Below the pieces are notes generated by a model, which saw only the letters and a list, made by a program, of their open reading frames with translations, was not told the origin of the DNA and did not search any database. Of a DNA stretch of 64,000 bases, positions 58,258 through 64,000 are shown one piece after another. The position numbers and the translations under genes are program-made. The stretch covers positions 62,001 to 126,000 of the forward strand of contig JAIXMF010000005.1 of the NCBI GenBank assembly GCA_025201365.1, given 5' to 3'. Within the stretch, counting starts at the first letter, position 1. Each line of letters opens with the position of its first letter. The stretch comes from Syncephalis plumigaleata (Eukaryota; Zoopagomycota; Zoopagomycetes; Zoopagales; Piptocephalidaceae).

Positions 58258-58408
58258 GTAAGTAGCATACTATTGTCACTGTTACTAGTTGTTCCGATAC
58301 TAACGCTGTCACTGTTCCGTTGTCATCCTTTTTGGGATTACTTAAATACGCAACCTATCCTACTAAATCATCTTCCTCATTCTCTTTCTTCTTCTTCTTC
58401 TTCTTTAG
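58258..58408 (+). other. Probable 5' UTR intron of PCK1
   Basis: The donor AAA|GTAAGT and the acceptor TTCTTCTTCTTCTTTAG bound 151 bases in the leader. Splicing would join an upstream frame, open from about 57669, in phase with the PEPCK frame. Confidence 0.5.
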
Positions 58409-58491
58409 CTACATTTCATCCACTATCCTCTATCCGCACTATAGCTACTACTTCTGTTGCTTGTTCATCCTCGGATCGTAAATCGAACAAA

Positions 58492-60165
58492 ATGCCTCAA
58501 AACCATTCAAACGAAGATATTCACGAGTCGTTGCAAAAGGACGCCGGTATCGATTATAGCAAGCCAATTCGTTGGAATCTCTCGGTTGCCGAACTCTACG
58601 AGGATGCACTTCGTTACGAGAAGGGTACCTACGTTTCCTCAAACGGTGCTCTAATCACCGATTCCGGTGCCAAGAAGGGTCGGTCTCCACTCGACAAGCG
58701 TATTGTCGAGGAAGAGACGAGCAGTGAGGATATCTGGTGGGGACCTGTCAACTACAAGCTTACCGAACACGTATTCCGTATCAATCACGAACGTGCCGTC
58801 GACTACCTCAACACCCGTGAGCGTCTATACGTGTTTGATGGCTTCGCCGGATGGGACCCCAAATATCGTATCAAGGTGCGCATTGTATGTGCTCGTGCCT
58901 ATCATGGTAAGTTATGCGTTTATTTATTTATATGTATTTACTGACATTCATCTATTTATTTAGCCTTGTTCATGCGTAACATGTTGATCCGTCCTACACC
59001 CGAGGAATACGCGGAATGGGGTCATCCTGACTTCACCGTACTAAATGCCGGTCAATTCCCCGCTAATCGTTACACCTCCGGTATGACGTCAACCACCTCG
59101 GTCGATGTCAACTTCAAGTCTCGTGAAATGGTCATTCTAGGCACGGAATACGCCGGTGAAATGAAGAAGGGTATCTTCACCGTCATGCACTACTTGATGC
59201 CTAAGGCAGGTGTCCTATCCCTCCACTCTTCGGCCAACGAAGGTCCCGACGGTGATGTCACGCTATTCTTCGGTCTATCAGGCACTGGTAAAACCACGCT
59301 ATCGGCCGATCCAAAGCGTATGCTCATTGGCGATGACGAACACTGCTGGAGTGACGATGGCGTCTTCAACATCGAAGGTGGTTGCTACGCCAAGACTATC
59401 GGTCTATCAAAGGAGAAGGAACCGGAGATCTACGAGGCCATTCGATTTGGTTCCGTGCTCGAGAATGTCGTGTTCGACGAGGAATCCCGCGTGGTCGACT
59501 ATGATGACAGCTCGTTGACCGAGAACACCCGTTGTGCCTACCCCATCGAGTACATTCCCAATGCAAAGATCCCTTGCGTGGGTGGCCATCCACAGAATAT
59601 CATCCTACTCACGTGTGATGCCTTCGGTGTACTGCCACCGGTCTCCAAGTTGTCGTCGTCCCAGGCCATGTACCACTTCATCTCGGGCTACACCGCCAAG
59701 ATCGCCGGTACCGAGGAGGGTGTCACCGAGCCACAAGCCACGTTCTCCGCCTGCTTTGGTCAACCATTCTTGGTATGGCATCCCGTCAAGTATGCGCATA
59801 TGTTGGCCGAGCGTATGGAGCAGCACAAGGCAAATGCCTGGCTCATTAACACCGGCTGGAATGGCGGTGCCTACGGTGTTGGCAAGCGTATCTCGCTTAA
59901 ATACTCGCGTGCCATCATTGATGCCATTCACAATGGTGAGCTAGCCAATGCCGAATACGAGAACTACCCGATCTTCAATCTACAAATTCCATCCAAGGTC
60001 ACCAATGTTCCATCCGAGGTACTTCATCCAGCCAAGTCATGGGGTGGCACGGCCGAGGAATACACCAACACCACCAAGAAGTTGGCCAATCTATTCAACG
60101 AAAACTTTAAGCAATACGCTGACCAAGCTACCGAAGCCATTCGACAAGCTGGTCCAGAACTATAG
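58492..60165 (+). CDS. PCK1: Phosphoenolpyruvate carboxykinase (ATP)
   Basis: Two exons, 58492-58906 and 58964-60165, give 538 residues, normal for the ATP-dependent enzyme. Motifs: the substrate region [19 protein letters not shown], the P-loop [16 protein letters not shown], the metal-binding [21 protein letters not shown], and the C-terminal adenine-binding [20 protein letters not shown]. It converts oxaloacetate and ATP to phosphoenolpyruvate and CO2, the key step of gluconeogenesis, in the cytosol. The start at 58492 ([20 protein letters not shown]) was chosen because it matches fungal enzymes. The upstream frame reads SIRTIATTSVACSSSDRK, presequence-like, so an alternative longer N-terminus cannot be excluded. 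Strong C-ending codon bias suggests high expression. Confidence 0.96.
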
Positions 60166-60966
60166 AAGAAGAAGTAGAAGAAGAAGAGAAGAGGAAGAAA
60201 ACTAAATCATTGACGATTGACAACAATACATGAACAAGCCAACAAGCAAGCAAATGTTCTTTTCTTGTTGTAATAACCAACTACTATTACTGCTAAGTTC
60301 GTGATTTATAGCGGTAAACGTACGTATTCATGGTTATTCAACATGTGCCCTGTCTATTTGTTTGTTTACACACGTTCATGTTTCTACACGTCGTCGTCTA
60401 TGTTTGTAGTGCTTTTTCACGCCTATGCATTTTCTTTGTTGTATCCTCGCATCATCCATACATCTTCATTTGATCATCAATCATCATTCCCCCTTTCATT
60501 GCTATAGTATAGGTCACATGATAAGGATCTAATAAATAGTAGTTAAACATTATACAGAATGTAATTACATAGGAAATAAGCTGGTGGCTATTATACTGGC
60601 AAGTGTCATTATCTTTATTCCAATAACAACAAGCATCATTTGTGTCAAATTATTAGCATGTTCCTATTGTTCGATTCCTATTGTTTAATCCAGATGTATT
60701 CACAGTGCATATTATCTTCCTTCTCCTTCATTGTGTCATGCCATGCACACACACATCATCCGTTACATTTATTTCTTCACTTCTCCTTTTTCTTTTATTT
60801 TCTTTCTATTTGTTTGTCGTTGTTTACACTTTTCAATAACATTAGTGTAGGAATTCACGCCCGCTATTGTTATTACAACCAACTTACTTGGTTTCAGGGA
60901 AGAGATTCCGCTATATCCGCCAGTTTTCCTTTATTTTGCCCATGCAACATTCTCTAAACGTTAGCC
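60166..60966. other. PCK1 3' region and intergenic sequence
   Basis: A GAAGAAGAAGA run follows the stop codon. The rest is pyrimidine-rich leader sequence of the next gene (60720-60960). No gene is seen. Confidence 0.45.
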
Positions 60967-63258
60967 ATGTCACCTACCAAGAAAAGCGGCCGTCACCAAA
61001 ACAAAACTGGAAAGGTTACCAGTTCAAGCCGAGACGCTTGTTCAACGAGCAAGGCTCTTGATACTAACGAGGCATCACCTCAGACAACTAGCGATGACAC
61101 GGATAGTGAAGCATTTCTGCGCACGTGTTTTCCCGAACTGCCTACAGCCCGTTTGAAATCCGCTGTAGGACGCTATAACGGCGATATGGAGCATATTATG
61201 GACTGGCTTCTCGGAGAGATGCATGGAAAGGAGGGCGAGCTTCAGCATGCGTTACAGCAAGAGCCATCGTCGAGCATGTTGCACTCCACTTGCATGTCAA
61301 CCTCTTCAGTTTCGTCGTCAGGTGGACAACTGACTAATTCCGCTACAAATTCGGAACATGGTCATTTTACGGATTCAATAATAAGTGAATCGGCATCGAC
61401 TACCACCACCATTGTATCCTGTGTATCTGGCAACTCATCATCGAGACCTGTTAAAAGCAACAACAGCAGCAGCAGTAGTAGTAATACAAGTAGTAGTAAT
61501 AGTAATGGAAGTGGAAGTAGTCGTAAACAGCGTAATAAGAAAAAGAGTGCGCGTGTCATGCATATTGATGAATTCTTGAATCAACACTCTACTGCATTAT
61601 CATCATCGAATATAGCCACCTATAATAATGCGTGGCTATCTAGTGATAATACGAATACGCAGGATCGTAATAGTTGGTCAGAGATTGAACGATTAACTTA
61701 TCATTTGGCGGTTATTTTCCCGCAAATATCACGCGATGTCATACGATCAACACTGCATTCTTGTCAACTTGACGTGGAGGGGACCGTTACTCGACTAGCC
61801 AATCCATCACCACCAGCAGCAGCAGCAGCATCAACATCATCTACATCTACGACAAGTAATGCGACCCGAGGCTTGTCACGTTGGCGACCTGGAAGTAACA
61901 AGAACACTGGTAAGAAGCCGCCAGTGACAGTATCGCCAGTAGTGAACAAGTTGGAACCGGAAGATGAATCCGCTCAATTGGACGTGGCACTATGTCAATT
62001 AACGAGTATATTCCCTGATCATGATATGGATGCATTAGTGGAGGCATTGATGCAATGTCATTTAAAAGTGGACGCTGCCATCAACCATGTACTAGCAAAT
62101 AACAAGTCGAACAAGAAGACTAGTAAACCAACATCTTGGAAGAATACACCGAAAGCAAATAGTACTAAGCAGCAACAGCAGCAGCAACATCTACCTGAAC
62201 CAATACAAAGCCCACGGGCACAAAAGATGACACAACAACAACGAGATTTTTGGACAGCACATCGATATCAACGAAAAGCAAATGAAGAAGGAAAAGAAGT
62301 AGCAACTCGATCTACATCAGCAAAGAATACAGTAAATACATCAGTATCATTGGTCATCATCAACATCATCAACGTTCTTCCACTTCAAATCAATCCACTT
62401 TGTCTGTAAAACAATCAACCTGGCAGACAGTCGGTAGTAATACTAGTCAGTATGATCGTATTCTTGAATCTAAACTAGAATATCATAATGATGATGATCA
62501 ACATCAACATTATCCTACGACCATTGGTGGCGATGATCCTGATGTATGTGCACAGTATGCATTGAGTTTTTACGAGAAACGAAATGAAGCATTTAAACGT
62601 GCAGCCCAGGCATTTCGTGCTCGTAATCGTAATGGCGCTTTTGGTGCGGCACTTGCCTCGTTTTATGCCTCAGAGGTAAAGATAGACTAGTAGATTGGTA
62701 CTTAACAAGATATTAACTAGTACGCTTTAAATCAACCAGGGTCGTGACTATAATGAATCCATGCGTCGATGGAATACACGCGCAGCCATCGGTGTATTAA
62801 GGTCATTTCAGTAAGTTGTCAGTTGATTATACATAGACTATGCAATCATTAAACAATATACACACACATATATATGAATATATATGAATATAGAAAACAA
62901 TGGATCAAGGATTATGTGGTTGATTTGCATTACATGACTGTGGATCAAGCACTCGAGGTAGCTCTACTGGCTGTACAAGACTGGTCAGTCATTGAAAAGA
63001 AAGTAATGGGTAAGCCATTTTACAGCAATAATAGCGTACATATACATAACCATGTCTATTGAAATAGTCTCTACCGGTAAATCGACACCACGTCCATTGC
63101 GTATAGTAACGGGAGCAGGTTCACACTCGCATGATGGTCGTGCCAAACTATTTCCACGAGTACAACGTGCATTACGTGAAGCAGGCTGGCAAGTGACCGC
63201 AGTCGATAAAGGCTCCTTTATGGTAACCAGTATTCAATCGACGAGTAATCATTATTAA
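60967..63258 (+). CDS. Cue2/N4BP2-like protein with CUE domains and C-terminal SMR domain
   Basis: The start at 60967 gives a basic N-terminus, then a CUE-like helix triplet (FLRTCFPELPTARLKSAVGR then YNGDMEHIMDWLLGE). A long Ser/Asn-rich linker follows. Further CUE-like segments are LTYHLAVIFPQISRDVIRST and DVALCQLTSIFPDHDMDALV. Next is the DUF1771-type helix region ALSFYEKRNEAFKRAAQAFR. The SMR domain has VVDLHYMTVDQALEVALLAV and PLRIVTGAGSHSHDGRAKLF, then REAGWQV. DLH and the downstream GxGxHS and Arg match the nuclease motif of Cue2, which cleaves mRNA at collided ribosomes in no-go decay. The CUE domains bind ubiquitin on ribosomes. About five exons. A frame break near 62340 and an uncertain splice at 63009-63068. 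Confidence 0.82.
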
Positions 63259-63532
63259 TTCATTAATTCATTGTGTACTCTTCAACATTATCATCATCTT
63301 ATACACATACACAATATTTGCATGTATTTGTAACGCGCTTAGTTGTTGTTGTTTCTTTTCTGTGAATGACCATTATTTACGGTTTCATTTATATTTTTAT
63401 TGTTGCGCGTAATAAATATACGTATTGGTCAAGCATGTCTTTCTTTTTGTTTGTTTGTTTGTCTGTTTATACTCTTAACTCTACATCATTACTATAGTAT
63501 GATATATATATAATTGTCCCTCTCTCTCTCTC
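63259..63532. other. Convergent 3' ends of the SMR gene and the uL11 gene
   Basis: AT-rich with a TATATATA run and a CT repeat (63514-63534). No gene is seen. Confidence 0.4.
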
Positions 63533-63982
63533 TCAATGAACTACTTTTATGCCCATTGATCGTGCAGATCCGATAATTGCCCCGCAAATAGCCTTCAATG
63601 ATAGATGCGACATACTCTGATCCTTTTGCTTCATCTCGGCAATGGCATAGACGTGTTTCAACGACACCTGACCTACTGTCGCGTGTCCCGCGGTCGATGA
63701 ACCCTTCTCAATACCGGCCGCGTTCTTTAATAGAAATGCCGTGGGCGGTGACTTTACCACAAAGCTAAATGTACGATTGGCACCGATAGTAATACGTACC
63801 GGTAACGGTGTACCCGGTTGAATCTTGCTCGTTCGCTCGTTGAACTGCTTACAGAAATCCATAGCTTTTATACCACGCTGACCAAGTGCTGGACCCACCG
63901 ATCCCGACGGAGTGGCCTGACCTGCTGCCACCATAATCTTGATTAGATTGGAGGTGGTGCTGCTGCTTTACGCGATGCCATT
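63533..63982 (-). CDS. MRPL19: Mitochondrial ribosomal protein uL11m
   Basis: The start at 63982 gives MASRKAAAPPP then LIKIMVAAGQATPSGSVGPA, LGQRGIKAMDFCKQFNERT, then LPVRITIGANRTFSFVVKSP, PTAFLLKNAAGIEKGS and a C-terminus AICGAIIGSARSMGIKVVH. GPALGQRGIxxMxFCKxFNxxT and PPTAFLLKxAAG are the bacterial/mitochondrial uL11 signature. It binds large-subunit rRNA at the GTPase-associated centre. One base is missing near 63948 between start and body. The symbol is the yeast one. The protein is close to bacterial length (about 145 residues). Confidence 0.92.
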
Positions 63983-64000
63983 ATGACGAATGCTTAAACA

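Noticed and set aside
57669-58265. 198-residue open frame upstream of PCK1, as a separate gene
   Set aside because: It is CT-rich leader sequence ending in a GTAAGT donor. It is better explained as 5' UTR of PCK1, with the isoform question noted separately.
1-64000. tRNA, rRNA, CRISPR arrays, virus-like or LTR elements
   Set aside because: I looked for tRNA T-arm motifs, long rRNA-like blocks, regularly spaced repeats, reverse transcriptase or capsid motifs and saw none. A dedicated scan could still find a divergent tRNA.

Overview
This window is nuclear DNA of a fungus. The genes are split by many short introns (about 50-120 bases, GTAAGT-type donors, CTAAC/CTAAT branch sites just before a TAG or CAG acceptor). 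Recognisable products include Dbp10, PRI2, SRP68, Ctf8, cytosolic leucyl-tRNA synthetase, Aim41, ATP-dependent PEPCK, a peroxisomal Ant1-type carrier, two DHA2 drug transporters and alpha-tubulin. Several other genes are families better known from animals or early-branching fungi (neurochondrin, FAM72, a stathmin-like protein, penta-EF-hand proteins, Fanzor remnants). Alpha-tubulin lacks the Lys40 associated with flagellar microtubules. I infer an early-diverging, non-flagellated fungus, perhaps Zoopagomycota, but the sequence alone does not prove that.

Layout. 0-9 kb: partial stathmin-like gene (-), two tail-to-tail penta-EF-hand genes, a transposon copy, a receptor-like membrane protein (+), neurochondrin (-). 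9-24 kb: SRP68 (+) sharing a 160-base promoter with neurochondrin, a large low-complexity PH-domain protein (+), FAM72 (-), CTF8 (-), leucyl-tRNA synthetase (+), a second transposon copy, a serine/threonine-rich protein (-). 24-33 kb: an uncharacterised gene next to an inverted segmental duplication, a secreted protein, an unrecognised coiled-coil protein, the peroxisomal carrier, and an F-box gene lying between two transposon ends. 33-43 kb: DBP10 and two DHA2 transporters in tandem, the second carrying the other arm of the duplication. 43-64 kb: secreted proteins, ketopantoate reductase, PRI2, an alpha/beta hydrolase, alpha-tubulin, AIM41, PCK1, a Cue2-like SMR protein and mitochondrial uL11.

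The most interesting content is a family of Tc1/mariner-like elements: TA target duplications and terminal inverted repeats containing TTTTTCCATCCAATTTGCGC. Inside are C-terminal remnants of a Fanzor (eukaryotic TnpB) nuclease, including the RuvC-III motif WNRDMAACLN. Two copies (3946-4480 and 22639-23238) share the same internal deletion. A third pair of ends (30836 and 33445) flanks an F-box gene. A hairpin lies about 75-125 bases inside the Fanzor-proximal end of each copy, where an omega-RNA would be expected.

A second theme is an inverted duplication of about 0.6 kb (25222-25832 and 42225-42839). It links the end of a transporter gene to the start of an uncharacterised gene, and each locus keeps only one of the two genes whole.

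Many conserved genes here are interrupted by single-base frame breaks, often in homopolymers. I read these mostly as indel errors in a low-coverage assembly rather than as pseudogenes. CDS coordinates below are genomic spans including introns unless stated otherwise.
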